A DNA stretch of 64,000 nucleotides from Bedellia somnulentella (lineage: Eukaryota; Arthropoda; Insecta; Lepidoptera; Bedelliidae), in assembly GCA_963576735.1 (NCBI GenBank), contig OY755176.1, positions 9,161,423 to 9,225,422 of the forward strand, read 5' to 3'. The notes under the pieces were generated by a model that saw only the letters and a program-made list of their open reading frames with translations, searched no databases and was not told the DNA's origin. Made by a program: the position numbers and the translations under genes. This document shows, piece by piece, positions 11,735 to 22,923 of the stretch (its first letter is position 1; the number at the start of each line of letters is the position of its first letter).

Positions 11735-11998
11735 ATCTCATCAAATTATCTACAAGGAGATCCGTAGAAGAACTGTGGGTAAATGGCAGCGCAAGAACCG
11801 ACAACCTAGCGCAGAGGTTCTGGAGTGGCAGCCACGAATACACCACAGTGTTTGTTGACCTCCCACAAGATGAACTGACAATTTGAAAACACTTTGTGAT
11901 AATTTGAGGAAGCCCATGAATGAAGGTAGAACATGACTTGTTCTTGCAGAGAACTTTGTGGGAGGCCTATGTCCAGTTATGATCTTCTAGATTGGCTC
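11735..11998 (+). mobile_element. LINE endonuclease-RT C-terminus, decayed
   Basis: The plus strand reads 'VLEWQPR' near 11818, then 'PPTR', a Thr-Asp-Asn-Leu segment, and near 11940 'LAENFVGGLC'. This matches in order the 'V..W.PR...GRPPTRWTDD...W....E.Y' C-terminal end of a widespread insect non-LTR polyprotein. Stop codons interrupt it. Confidence 0.55.
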
Positions 11999-13034
11999 AT
12001 GTGGATGAGATCTTAAACCAAATATCCATCATATTCATATATTATGAAAATATAGCGACAAAGAAAAGGACTGTAAATATGATATACCTATTTATTCGAT
12101 ATTTACCTGTCCTTAGTTTAATCTATAACACTTAAAGAACAAAAAGCCAGGAGGAATTAATTAATTCTTTATTTTATTTTTGTCGGGCAGAAAGACTTTC
12201 GATAGCCTCTCTGTTTGCTCTTTCAACTATCCAGCAGATATTTTATGTAACTATATATATTATTTATATTTTATGTAAATAATATTTATCAGTTAACGTA
12301 TTTTTACTTTTAAATAAACTAAACTTAGCCAATATCACAGCCCAACATTCATCGTACATCCAAATATGTAATATTAACTGTAAATATGCTTTAAACATTA
12401 TTTGAGGTTACTTACAATTTAGTTTGGGTTTTCTTCTCTCTTCAAAGTGTTATACTTGTATATTACTATAAAGGATGGCAGAGTACACTAATAAAACAAA
12501 AAACAAATCTACTCAAATCAACAAATAAATAACAGTCGATGCTCGCTAACTGTGCGTACATAATCAACGTAAAACTCACTGTCCCATTGAATGACGTATT
12601 TCATCTCAAAAAGCTCATCCAACTCAACTAAAAACATATATTCAATAGTCATTATTAATAAAAAAACACAAAGTTATGTCTTTGATAATATAAAAACCAA
12701 GATTGAGCCTAGTTTTTTTTGTCTTTCCCAGAGCTTGTACTGATTGTATCTTAATTTTTATACCTCACAACTTCTAAAGAGAATTCAGCTATTGAATTTG
12801 ACAAAAATTATATTGCCTCTGTTTTAAGAATTTAATAACAGTATGTAAGCTCATATTGAGTTAAACAAAAACAATTATTGATAATATTTAGTGGAGAATA
12901 AAAATTATACAATTAATACTTCAGTCAATATACAGCTATTCACTTTTCGTACATTTAATATAGAAATTAAAATTTCCATTTTCTACCAGATTTCTCGTCA
13001 ATACAATTTAACCATCCAACAGACTTGCAAATTT
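11999..13034. other. Spacer downstream of paralog B
   Basis: AT-rich. It should hold the 3' UTR of paralog B. An AATAAA (minus, 13039-13034) overlaps the stop codon; further AATAAA-like sites on the minus strand are near 12166-12176. No other gene seen. Confidence 0.4.
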
Positions 13035-13281
13035 TTATTTTGCGGTATGTTGTTCTTGATTTTGTTCAGTTTTTGTTTCATGCACGTTTTTACTTTCTGA
13101 TATTGGATCGACTTTAGGTTCTGTGTCTTGTGTTTTCATTGCTTCTCCCTCTTTTGTGTCTTTTGTTTCATGTGTTTCTTTCTCTTTTGTGTCTTCTGCT
13201 TCTTTCTCTTTCTTATTCTCCGCTTCAAAGGCTCTCTTTCTAAGTTGTCTTGCCTTTTTGTTATTTTGTACGTAAAACAAT
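13035..13281 (-). CDS. Paralog B exon 7 with long charged tail
   Basis: 247 nt including the TAA stop, acceptor TTATTTACAG|A. After 'LFYVQNNKKARQLRKR' the tail is Lys/Glu/Thr-rich with repeated ETK/DTKE motifs ('EDTKEKETHETKDTKEGE'). The underlying DNA is an imperfect minisatellite of CTTTTGTGTCTTC-like units. The tail is more than twice as long as that of paralog C. Confidence 0.87.
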
Positions 13282-16200
13282 CTGTAAATAAAACTCGGTA
13301 ATTATGTTATTTTTCAAGATTTAACCAACTCTTTCTATTCTGATGAACACCTGAAGTATACAATTAAATACTTGAAGTATACATTTAAAGATTAAGTTAC
13401 AATCTATCATTGAAATCCCAGAAGTATTTAATACATTAACTATAGTAAGAAAGGGGAAACTCGGATAGAACCGTATAACTATTAAAGTGCTATAATTATT
13501 ATTTTATTGTGATTTGTTTTTAACTAAAATCCTCTCTTACGACAAAACAAACAAACATACAAAATGAAATACAAATATCAATTGAAAGTAAATAGTTAAC
13601 TTTTATATTGTTACATTAAAAGGGTTATTATATAACAAGTCATTTTAATGTTCAAAAATATATTTGAAAAAACTCACATTAGTATTACTGCTGCTGGTAT
13701 CACAGATGCAGCACTGATCAAAAACACAGTTCCTGGTAACACCTGTAATGTCTTCATGTAGGTCCACGAGTAAAGAGGATTGAAAAGCAACGCGGCCACT
13801 GTCTCCACGAGAGAAAACAGAGAGTTCACTTTAGCTGAAAACGAAAACAAAATATATGATATGATAACTTTAACACAATCGAGCCATGAAAATTAACTTA
13901 AAACTAAACTAAATATTTTCTGTTTTATATTACGATGCGATGGAAATGTGATACATTAGTAGTTTATTTAAATTATTAAACACTTCCTATTGCTACAGAA
14001 TATATACACATGGAACCGTCAAATAATTGATTATATCCTAATGCGAATTGAGTTTGTGAAAGTTAAACATTACAAGTAAAGTTGATTTTAAAAAACTTAG
14101 CGCTGTAATGACTGATTGCAGTTCTAATCTATATTTTTTTAAATTAATCTCACTTGTAATTTCAATGCTTATGTGGGTCATGTAACTAATAAATAAAGGA
14201 TAAAAAAACGGTTTTAATAGTAATAAAATTTAATAATAATTCCCACATGATGTTTTCATGAACAAAATCATTCTGGTCATACAACTATTTTGCACGCACT
14301 TGTGTAAAAATGTATTACAATTTATAATAAAGAAAGTCTATGTCCTAGAAACTTAGTTGAAGATTAAAATAAGGGCAAATATAACACCTCAGTTTTGTAA
14401 TGCACATTGCGCATGCGCAATAATTTTCACGGTTAGTAAGATTACCGTACGATGATTAAAATACAAAGAAGGTGGAATAACATTGTAAAAAATAAAAAAA
14501 ATAATCAACTGATATTTATAATTTATGTTCGATAATGCCCTAATTATGCAAATGCTTCCACTCATATATTGAATACAACCTCTTTTTTATAACAAAGAAT
14601 TAAAACTAGAATAAACGTATGTACAAATTTGTATTGTCTCCGAAAGAGTGGTCTCCCCTAACACAGGTTTTATAACTTAAAAGGGGAGTCCGATGTACCA
14701 TTGTTAACTTTATGCTTAATAAAATTTATTGATTTATTGATTATTGATTGAAACAAAAAGTTTCAGTGTTGGTAATATGTACATATCTAAATTAAGTACA
14801 AAAAAAGATACTTTATGAGCTGGTCTGATTATAAATTATTGCATACCAGCGCAGTCTACAAAAACGTCTAAATGCGGGACTTATATCCTATGCATCAATG
14901 ATTCTCGCCATGATTTTGGAAATGACAGGATATATTTTCGGGTGATACATAAGCTGTTGTTCTACAACGTACAGTACAACATAGCCATTAAACAGTAGGT
15001 ACATAAGTATTTTTTTAAATATTATATATAACGTACCATTTTCTTCTTTATCAGCTAATTTAGACATTATTGATCTCAATGAAGTAAAAGTAGTGGCATT
15101 CAATATTTCAATAACAGGAACTGAAAAAAATAAATAGGAATCATATTACATAAACTTCGAAATTGAAATGTTTTTAATTAAAAACTTTTATATAAATATC
15201 CGAAATGCTGTTTTTTTTAACACAAAATCATACACAGTGCAGTGTCGGGTTAGAATAGATATGGTAGGAGGTGATTGTAAGAGGCGTCTAAGGTGTTTTT
15301 GTGATTTATGGGCAATGTGGTTGGAATACAATCTTTTCTCTACTTAACTTTTAAGGTGGCAGAGGATTTTTTATGCTGAAACTCTAACTTCCCCTTTTAA
15401 ATATTTTAGCCGTGGGTATGTTACATTTCAATTTGAAATGTTACATACAATGTTAATGTATGTAACATTTCAAATGTTAATGTAAATGTTAATATAAATG
15501 TTACAAATTGAAAGTGTGCTCAAAAAGGCAGGCGTCCGAAGTATGAAGAATAAAAGAGCATGTATGAAAAGATTGATGGATGTAGACGAAGCAAGAGAGG
15601 TTTGCCAGGATCGTACGAAGTGGCGATCGATAGTCTCTGCCTACCCCAATGGGAATTAACGGCGTGAGTACATGTATGTATGTGTATGTATAAATGTAAG
15701 ATAAAACACTATCTGAATTCATCCTTTGTACATGCCTAAATCATCTTTTACATCGCACTGTTTAGGATTAACATAATTTTTCACTCTATCCCAAAAGCCA
15801 ATATTTATACGGACATATTATACGTACAGATCTAGCTAGCTAGCTAAGCTAGCCCCAATCTAAGTTAAACATGTTTGGGATACTAACACAACGATATATT
15901 TAATATGATATAATACACATATAAATAACATCCAAGACTAAAAACAGTCATTTATTCTCATCACATAAATGTTGCTCTCAGTGGATATCGAATCCGCGAT
16001 CTCCGGACCGAGGAGCTAGTCACCTATCCACTCGGCCACAGACGTCGTAATAGATTTGAGGATACCCACCTTCGATGTATTCACTCTACAATCATTCTTC
16101 TTGTGCTCACACAACATTAATTGCAAATATAAACGTAGGAACTAAACATCATCATGCATAGCCTTTCAGGCCATTTTGGACACTGACTGACGAAACATTA

Positions 16201-19200
16201 AATTATTGCTTTTCATTCGTTACCATACATGCTTTCTTTAATTGGTCTTGCATCCTTTCACGTAAATTCATCGTACTTACTTGACTCTATCCAGCACTTT
16301 TAATCTTTTTAACCGACTTCAAAAAAAGGAGTGTTCTGGATTCGACCGTATATTTTTTTTCTAATTAGCAAGTTGAATATATAATCTAGTATATCCTTAT
16401 ATATATTAAACGAGAGAAAGTGGATTTTGTGAACCAGCCTGTGTCACGATGCTAAGAGGTAAAAAATTGGTTCAGGTATCTAATTGGAGGTCTCCATCTG
16501 AAGTTTTACCGAAAACTCATACATTTTCCATAACTGGATTAGTGAAATTGTTAGCGATTTATAAATTGTCAAAATTGACCCATAGACTTTGCTCGAGTAA
16601 AAGCGCGCGCAAATGTGTCAGTCACAGCTTTTAGTATTATATTACAACGCCCACGGGAATATAAATATAAAAATACAGAAGTTAAGATAGTGTTTTAGTA
16701 TTTTGGATGTAAACCGGATTCAAAAAATGTATCCACGCGGACGTAGTCGCGGGCGAAAAGCTAGTTATTCATTAGAGAATAATATATAATATTAATAAAA
16801 TAAGTCAATATGATCGTGGGTAAAATAGTCACTGCTAGTTGTGATTGTTTTATGACCAGCATTTTTTATTCCAAAACCTGGATATCGCTTTTTAGTATAA
16901 TTATATAAAGAGCATACTTACTTATTTGTACTCTACTACCTCACTACTCTAGAGACTATCGATCGCCACTTTGTACGATTCTAACAAATCCCTCTTGCTT
17001 CTTGCATATTCATTATTCTTCTCATCCATGCTCTTTTATTATAATGTACTCTGTCATTCTTTTTACTTATGGATTTTTACCTTGTAAGAACGTTTTCAAT
17101 TTGATTTTCGAACGTCTTGCACGGTCGTCCTCTTCTAACAACAACATCTATTTTTTCTCTATATACATGTAGAGCTTAAGTTTATTTATATTAACTTACC
17201 TACTTTTAGTCCAAACAAGGGCTTGCGAGATCTTGATGATCTATTGCTTAATAAACTTAATATATTGTTGTACTGTTTAATAATATCTCAGAAGAGCCAC
17301 ATGTAACAAAATAATAAAACATAGCATAGGAAAGCACTAAAAGGAGTTTAAATTAAACGTACAATATAAAGTAAACGTATAAAATATACAGAAATGTAAA
17401 GAGATCATATGGCTTACCTAAGTACATTTCAAGACTTGTCTTGACAAATGCAGTCCAAATTGAACCGACGAATTTGCTGGAACATGATATGAGGCATAAT
17501 AGTGAATCGTCTACCTGAAGGCGACGACTCAAAACAGTAATTGAAAAGAGTGCACCTGAAATAGAAGAGAAAACATACATACATACATATACTCACGGCT
17601 ATAAATCCCTTAACGGGGTAGCCAGAGCTTTGGAATGAGAAATTCCTTAGCCACTTTTGGAAGTTGATAGGGGAAAAAATGGTAATATTAAATGTTTTTG
17701 GTGACGGGTCTCCAACCACATCGCCCAAAAATCACTTAAAAAGCCCCTTTACCCTTAGTCCCCTCTTACGATCACCCACGGATAGAAATGGGGTAGTGTT
17801 ATTCTAAGCCGACACTACGCGGCAAAACATCTAATATATAAAATTCACGTGTCACAGTGTTTGTCACTAGACTCCTCCGAAACTGCTGAACCAATTTAAA
17901 TGATATTTTGTATACACATTCGGTAGGTTTGAAAATAGGTTTATGACCATTTTCAAACTTCTAAGTATTAAGGGTTGTACACCCCTAACATTTAATTTTT
18001 ATTTTATAGAGCGACATGATAGTCCAGTGGGTAGAACACCCGCCCGAAAAACAGAAGGGCGTGAGTTCCAATCCTGGGACGGGCCTACACCAATTTGTCT
18101 TTTCTAAAGTCATATGTGTGGTTAATTTATCATGGTTGCTAACGGTGAGGGAAAACACCGTGAGGAAACCCACATGGCTGAGTTATACTTAGTCATGTGA
18201 CAGTGTATTCGTACAAAACGGGGATAGGCCTGCCCCCTATCACGTGAGTACACTGTCTAAGCAAAACGTGGGTACCTTCTCTGGAAACTAGATGGCGCTT
18301 GCCATGTGAGTTCAGGAGTATTGGTACCTCTGCCAACCCCTTCGGTGATAAACGGCGTGAACGTTTATGTTATGTTATGTTTATGTTTATAGAGTAGAAA
18401 TTCCCTAGAAATAATTTATATAGCAAAACAACGTTTGCCGGTTTAGCTTGTATAGCTAAATGATTAACTTGTTCGTATACTTTTGAGTTAAAAGATATTG
18501 TCAATGCTTGCGGCAGCACTACAATTACAATAATAAACTATTTAAAAAATTTTGCTCTTCGAAGCAAACGGTTATGGTTCGGTAGATATGTTGGATTAAA
18601 AACAAACCAAACATATAATCTAAAATCACGCCTGATCATTTCACACAATAAGTGTTTCATTACTTTTTAATTGTTAAGAAAAATGAAAACGAGAGCTTTA
18701 TAAAATAAATTATAAAAAAATATCTTACCAAAAGAATGCAGAACAATAGAGTAGCTAATAAGAAGACTGTACTGCACCATGTCCCAGTTAAGCGTGTTTC
18801 GCACAAACAAATATGTAACGCTGTGCTCGGCTGAAAAAATAAAACATGTAAAATATACCTTATCTATATTCAAAAAAATATCGCCAAGACGTAAATTCTC
18901 AGAAACACATAAATAAGATATGGCGTGTGTTAATAGTATTTTTTTACTTAAAAAGCTTCCTTATAGAGAAAATGGCCAATTGTAACTGAAACTCGTGCAA
19001 GAAGAATTTTGTACCATTATCTTTAAAAACTGGTCATTCTCAATTCAGCTTACGCACATGGGTTCCGTAACACTTAGGTACATTAAAATATACAAAAACG
19101 TGGCTTTTGTACGGGAGCCCCCTTGAATATTCATTTAATTTTCATTTTAAAAGTCAGTAGACACATGTATTAAGTACACACAATATGATGGTAAAAGTAG

Positions 19201-22200
19201 TAAAAACAAATCCTAGTACTCTAACGACAAAACGGTTCTACGCTCAGTGTGTCCACCTAAGTGAGTGGGTTCGGCTTAATGCTACAAGAAGTACTTTATA
19301 TATAGCAACCGTGATAGCCCAGTGGGTAGAACACTCGGTTATCGTGCAAACGACTAGTGTTCAAATCCTGGGTGGGGCCTACACTAATTTGTCTTTTCTA
19401 AAGACATATGTGTGGTTAATTTATCATGGTTGTTAATGGTGAGGGAAAACATCGTGAGGAAACCCACATGGCTGAGTTGTACTTAGTCATGTGACAGTGT
19501 ATTCGTACAAAACGGCGATAGGCCTGCCCCCTATCACGTGAGTACACTGTCCATGCAAAACGTGGGTACTCTGAACACCAGGTGACAAAGTCACGTGATG
19601 TTCAGAAGTATTAGTACCTCTGCCAACCCCCTCGGGGATATTCGGCGTGAACGTTTATGTTATGTTATGTTTATGTAAGTACTTTAAATGTACATTTACT
19701 AAAATAACCCCAAAACTAAATCTAATTAAGCCTTAACTTGCCTATCGTTTGTGGTTTGGGTCGCTTTATCTTTTATCTTTGCTTTATTGCACTTACAATT
19801 TATTAAAACAGAAAATATGAATTGCAGCTCATTTCCAAAGAAATATTTTATCTGACACATTCATATTATTAATGAGGTAAGTATATATGCTACTATTTTA
19901 TTATTTATTTCACAAACCAAAAGTGGTATGCACAAAAGGAGAGAAACATGAGTGAGCTACTAAAAATCATTCATTCATTCATTCATATACTCACTGCTAT
20001 AAATCCCTTAACGGGGTAGCCAGAGCTTTGGAATGAGAAATTCCTCAGCCACTTTTGGAAGTTGATTGGGAAAAAATGAATTTTCTAAATAGATTATCCC
20101 TTCATCCTGATTGGTTGATTCAATGTTCTAACTTTGGTTGGTCATACATTTGCTTCGCTAAGTCAGTGCCAATGTGCCAATAAACTGAACCCCTTGCGGA
20201 AAATTACATTCTTTGTTTCTTCTTTATATAGATAAGTTCTCTATGGCGCAATAGGACTGTTTTTTATTAATATGAAACCATAACAAAAACTTACACATGC
20301 TAGGTCCGTAGAGAATAAACACAACAAATAGAGTTAAAATCACTTTGCTTCTCTTATTTCCTTCTCTCTTTTTATAGGCTACAGATATTGTGTCCAATAC
20401 ATGATTTAAGTTGAAGAATGAGACACCTTGTGTACTTTTTCTCTTCGGCTGAAAATTAAAAAAATGCAATGCAGTTTATATTTTTTTTATGCATAATTAC
20501 AAAAGCTCGTTTATCGGTAAAGACATTAGTTGGGTCCAATATATTTGCAACCTTTAATTATGGAGAGCTTAAATTTTATGGATATCAACCCCTTGAATAT
20601 TAGCAAATATTTTTACTCAGTATAGTTATCTAGTTTTGGTAGATTTAATTTTCAGTTATATACATATGAACTTACGACTTTATATACCAAAAAAGGTTAC
20701 TAGAGCTTGAAAATTTGATATTCGTTGGCCACATTTGAGAGTTGAATGGAGGCAATATATATTATCCAACAACTTAACCCAACAGTTCAAAAGTCTCAGC
20801 ACCTTAAATCGCTTCGTACTTTACCAACGGAAAGAAAGGAGTTATTTAACGCTTTTCTTAGCCAATTACTATAACGTTTATCAGTATAAGTTATCAGAAA
20901 TAGAGAGTAAGATATATTAGAACACTACTTATGAGTCTAGTCTTTGTTTTAAACAGCCTAGACTTGATTATTATATACATACATACATATACTCATGGCT
21001 ATAAATCCCTAGAAAGGATAAGAATAGGATAGGAATAAGAAATTCCTCAGTCACTTTTGGAAACGTGAGTGGGGAAAAGATGGTAAAATAAAGGTTGTTG
21101 GTGATGGGTCTCTAACCGCATCGCCCAAAAATCCCTTGGAAGCCCCAATAATGAATAATTAAATAGTACATTGTTATTCAAAGACTGTGCATGTTAAGTC
21201 AGATGATGTCATTTTGAAAAATAAAATAGTGGATGACAGAAAATGACACGTCTGATTCATCCAATGCTACAACCATGCATGATAATCAAACAGAAGGCTA
21301 TATAATAAATATTTGTTTTTGTCATTCTAAATTTTTGAATCAATTACGAGTAGCATGATCATATAATTATTAAGCCTGACTGAGAAAATCAGCATTAGAA
21401 TAATTCGCTATGCAAAGTTTTTTTTTGGTATTTATTAAGTATTTTTATTCGATAGCAAACACAAAAATAAAAGACTAATTTGAATATTTTTCATTAAAAA
21501 TGAGTAATTGCAAAGTTATGATTTTTTAAAGATTGTTTAACTTTTGTACTTAATGACGTCATCGATCGAAAATATCACGTAGCGACATGCAAATAAAGCG
21601 AAATGTTAAACAAAAATGTTGCTGATTGCAAAACATTTCACGAATTTATGATCTCAAATGAAATTATTAGGATATTATATTAAACAAACCTATGATTTTC
21701 GATATTTTATTAATAAACTGCAAAAACGATTGTCTTTGAAACAACGCTAAAGGTCAAATACTGTTACAGTATTTTGTTACAATAACGGTCATCTTGCTTT
21801 GTTTGATTTAATTTCAAGAAAATATGTTTTAAAAACATAATATCTCGAAATGGTTTTGTAATCAGCATCACTTTTGTAAAACTTTGCATAACGAATTGTA
21901 TCAAAAAAGAGACTCAAAATATTACCAGGTTTTTAGCTAGCCATGAAAACAAATACCATAAAAATAGACGAAGGACAAAAAGTTGGGTGCAGGTATTATA
22001 TGATTAAATTTGAAACTCAATGTATTATCTCTATAATAGTAAAAGAAATATCTTTAGCTTACCAAAGGAAGGCCATTTTCTGCCAATATTTGATCAGGTT
22101 CTTTCAAACAAAATATTCCGTAACATAAGACAAGAAAGAACATGACACAAGTTGAAGAAAATATGCTGTAGTAACCCAAATATTTAATCAGCACGCCACT

Positions 22201-22881
22201 TAAAGCGATTCCTACAGGAACTCCAACGGTCATACAGAAATTCACCATTCCCACGCGGAATGTTCTTGCTTCTTCAGTAGTTATGTCGCTGATGTAAGCA
22301 AAGACACCCAAAAACATGGTGACCCATCCTCCAGTAATTGCAGGAAATATTGTCTCTAAGAAAACCGTCACTTCCACCGGTATCTCATAGAAAAAGTAGA
22401 CGTTTACTATATTACTGACAGAAGTTACAAATTCTCCGAATATAGGCAAAAGTATAATCATTTTTCTTTTGCCTGTTCGATCACTCCATGCACCCATAAA
22501 CATGATCAAAATGCATGGTATTAAGGTATGTATAACGCCTTTCCAAATATCTATTCCAGAAATCACTTTTTGCACATCTTTTTCATATATTGAGAAATTA
22601 CTGTTGTCACGTTTTATAAGAGATTCGCATATTGTTTCGTTTAGTTGAAGACTAACCCTACAAGCCTTGTCCAAATTAAGATTAGTCATTGCGAATCTTG
22701 AAATGATACTAGGAATGATCAATCCTGCTAGCAAAGGTTCCACTGTTATGTTATCTTTCACTATCGCTAGTTTTTCGCTTAGCGTTTTACTCTCAGTTTC
22801 AACCTCATCTTTGTTGAGTGGTTTTTCTTCAAAGATGACTTCAGGTATTGGTTTTGATTTTTCATTGTCTTTCACTGTCAT
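13035..22881 (-). CDS. SLC46-like MFS transporter, paralog B (complete, 7 exons, 566 aa)
   Basis: Exons: 22881-22063, 20448-20295, 18830-18729, 17555-17418, 15120-15037, 13834-13678, 13281-13035. They total 1701 nt (567 codons with stop); every intron is GT-AG and the phases are 0-1-1-1-1-2. The product is a 12-helix major facilitator of the SLC46 type. Seen: 'ITVEPLLAG' at 45-53 before helix 1, 'LNLDKACRV' (68-76), extracellular Cys73 and Cys85, likely glycosylation sequons at Asn81 and Asn95, intact motif A GAWSDRTGKRK (130-140), and 'DITTEEARTFRVG' (199-211). The C-terminal tail is unusually long and rich in Lys, Glu and Thr. Known relatives are proton-coupled importers of folate, or lysosomal exporters of steroid conjugates; the substrate here is not deducible. 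Closest relative in the window is paralog C. Confidence 0.92.
13678..13834 (-). CDS. Paralog B exon 6
   Basis: 157 nt, acceptor CGTTTTCAG|CT, donor CTAAT|GTGAGT, phases 1 to 2. Encodes the last two helices ('SLFSLVETVAALLFNPLYS' and 'VFLISAASVIPAAVIL'). Confidence 0.9.
14105..15036. other. Paralog B intron 5, nothing recognised
   Basis: AT-rich intron DNA. Short open frames here have no exon-like flanks except the part that is exon 5. Confidence 0.5.
15037..15120 (-). CDS. Paralog B exon 5
   Basis: 84 nt, acceptor TTTTTTTCAG|TTC, donor AATG|GTACGT, phases 1 to 1. Encodes 'VIEILNATTFTSLRSIMSKL', a strongly conserved segment also found in paralog C exon 5. Confidence 0.9.
15237..15422 (+). 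repeat. RTE-SINE copy, decayed
   Basis: In intron 4 of paralog B, antisense to it. It has 'gcagtgtcgggttagaatag', 'gtaagaggcgtctaagg' and 'tagccgtgggtatgtt'. It ends beside a perfect inverted repeat (15431-15475). Confidence 0.7.
15431..15475. repeat. Perfect inverted repeat, 19 bp arms
   Basis: Arm ATTTGAAATGTTACATACA (15431-15449) and its exact reverse complement at 15457-15475 with a 7 nt spacer. It lies between an RTE-SINE and an RTE 3' fragment in intron 4 of paralog B. Related ATGTTAATGTAA units continue to about 15505. Confidence 0.9.
15505..15690 (+). mobile_element. RTE LINE 3' end fragment
   Basis: The plus frame encodes 'ESVLKKAGVRSMKNKRACMK' and 'CQDRTKWRSIVSAYP', the RTE polyprotein C-terminus, followed by the 3' terminus 'cgtgagtacatgtatgtatg'. 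Nearly identical to 41314-41465, so this family was active recently. Confidence 0.85.
15785..16056 (-). mobile_element. tRNA-derived SINE (second family)
   Basis: On the minus strand a tRNA-like head begins near 16050 with 'ctgtggccgagtggatagg' (A box) and 'gcggattcgatatccac' (B box), followed by a body with 'cattta-tgtgatgagaataa' and 'tagtattggatgttat'-like segments. The same family occurs at 37175-37432. The anticodon region is not a usable tRNA. It lies in intron 4 of paralog B. Confidence 0.75.
16315..16365 (+). repeat. Short dispersed insect repeat
   Basis: 'aaccgacttcaaaaaaagga' followed by 'ttctggattcgaccgtat' is a motif I recognise as recurring in many insect genomes, normally transposon-derived. 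Family not assigned. Confidence 0.4.
16394..16764 (+). mobile_element. Non-autonomous Helitron candidate
   Basis: The 3' end has a short GC hairpin (acgcggacgtagtcgcggg) followed by 'cgaaaagCTAG' and then T, the classic Helitron terminus. The 5' end is proposed at A|TCCTTATATATATTAAA. No coding capacity. A partial inverted relative lies at 43817-43945. In intron 4 of paralog B. Confidence 0.6.
16935..17165 (-). mobile_element. RTE LINE 3' end fragment, decayed
   Basis: Reversed RTE C-terminus: 'gagactatcgatcgccactt', 'attcttctcatccatgctct', 'ttgcacggtcgtcctcttct'. In intron 4 of paralog B. Confidence 0.75.
17418..17555 (-). CDS. Paralog B exon 4
   Basis: 138 nt, acceptor TTCTATTTCAG|GTG, donor TTAG|GTAAGC, phases 1 to 1. 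Encodes 'ALFSITVLSRRLQVDDSLL' and a helix. Its acceptor is only 21 nt from an RTE-SINE insertion (17577-17823). Confidence 0.9.
17577..17823 (-). repeat. RTE-SINE copy next to a splice acceptor
   Basis: Full-length element flanked by direct repeats AAAACAT (17570-17576 and 17824-17830). In sense with paralog B, its ATGT tail ends 21 nt upstream of the first base of exon 4, leaving only ATGTTTTCTCTTCTATTTCAG-type host sequence before the exon. The intron branch point may therefore be supplied by the element. Confidence 0.88.
18012..18385 (+). mobile_element. SINE-T copy, full length, head type I
   Basis: Flanked by the target duplication TTTATAGAG (18003-18011 and 18386-18394). The tRNA-like head has an A box 'gatagtccagtgggtagaac' and a B box 'gagttccaatcctggg'; the body has 'cacatggctgagtt', 'cctgccccctatcacgtgag' and 'ccaaccccttcgg'; the tail is 'gttatgttatgtttatg'. 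In intron 3 of paralog B, antisense. Confidence 0.92.
18729..18830 (-). CDS. Paralog B exon 3
   Basis: 102 nt, acceptor TTTTTTCAG|CCG, donor TTTTG|GTAAGA, phases 1 to 1. Encodes 'EHSVTYLFVR...LNWDMVQYSL', aligned to the same-length exon 3 of paralog C. Confidence 0.9.
19299..19676 (+). mobile_element. SINE-T copy, full length, head type II
   Basis: Flanked by AAGTACTTTA (19289-19298 and 19677-19686). The body equals the other copies, but the tRNA-like head differs: 'gtgatagcccagtgggtaga' and 'gactagtgttcaaatcctgg'. In intron 2 of paralog B, antisense. Confidence 0.92.
19985..20077 (-). repeat. RTE-SINE 3' fragment
   Basis: Begins 'atatactcactgctataaat' after an ATTC repeat and stops after 'cacttttggaagttgattgg'. 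A 5'-truncated copy in intron 2 of paralog B. Confidence 0.75.
20295..20448 (-). CDS. Paralog B exon 2
   Basis: 154 nt, acceptor TTTTCAG|CCG, donor T|GTAAGT, ends in phase 1. Encodes the basic central loop ('YKKREGNKRSK') and helix 7 ('LTLFVVFILYGP'). Confidence 0.9.
20655..20756 (-). repeat. RTE-SINE 3' fragment, decayed
   Basis: In intron 1 of paralog B. Weak but ordered match: 'acttacgactttatatacc', 'ttactagagctt', 'ggccacatttgagagttg'. Confidence 0.45.
20972..21146 (-). repeat. RTE-SINE copy, 5' part missing
   Basis: 'catatactcatggctataaa' through 'ctctaaccgcatcgcccaaa'. The head is absent. In intron 1 of paralog B. Confidence 0.8.
21402..21897. mobile_element. Putative MITE with ~20 bp terminal inverted repeats
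   Basis: Left end AATTCGCTATGCAAAGTTTT (from 21402) and right end, reverse complement, AATTCGTTATGCAAAGTTTT (ending 21897): 19 of 20 match. The interior is about 455 bp, non-coding and AT-rich, with a 'tgacgtcatcgatcg' patch. No transposase, so a non-autonomous DNA transposon is the best guess. In intron 1 of paralog B, about 165 nt from exon 1. Confidence 0.55.
22063..22881 (-). CDS. Paralog B exon 1 (273 codons)
   Basis: Start ATG (cat 22879-22881), donor TTTG|GTAAGC, phase 0. Encodes the cytosolic N-terminus and the first half of the transporter through 'YGIFCLKEP'. Most similar to paralog C exon 1, sharing whole blocks such as 'LPIFGEF', 'FFYEIPVEVT' and 'FPAITGGWV'. Confidence 0.93.
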
Positions 22882-22903
22882 TGTGTTGGCTTTCAGTTTT
22901 TCA

Positions 22904-22923
22904 CTTTATTATTAACACTTATT
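22904..22923 (-). promoter_or_regulatory. Conserved leader block shared by paralogs B and C
   Basis: On the minus strand AATAAGTGTTAATAATAAAG lies 22 nt before the paralog B ATG. The same position in paralog C (43385-43404) reads GATAAGTATTAACAGTGAAG, a match at 15 of 20. It is likely shared 5' UTR or core-promoter sequence; function unknown. Confidence 0.35.

Noticed and set aside
16449..16634. 61-codon plus-strand frame
   Set aside because: Falls inside the proposed non-autonomous Helitron and has no protein-like features.
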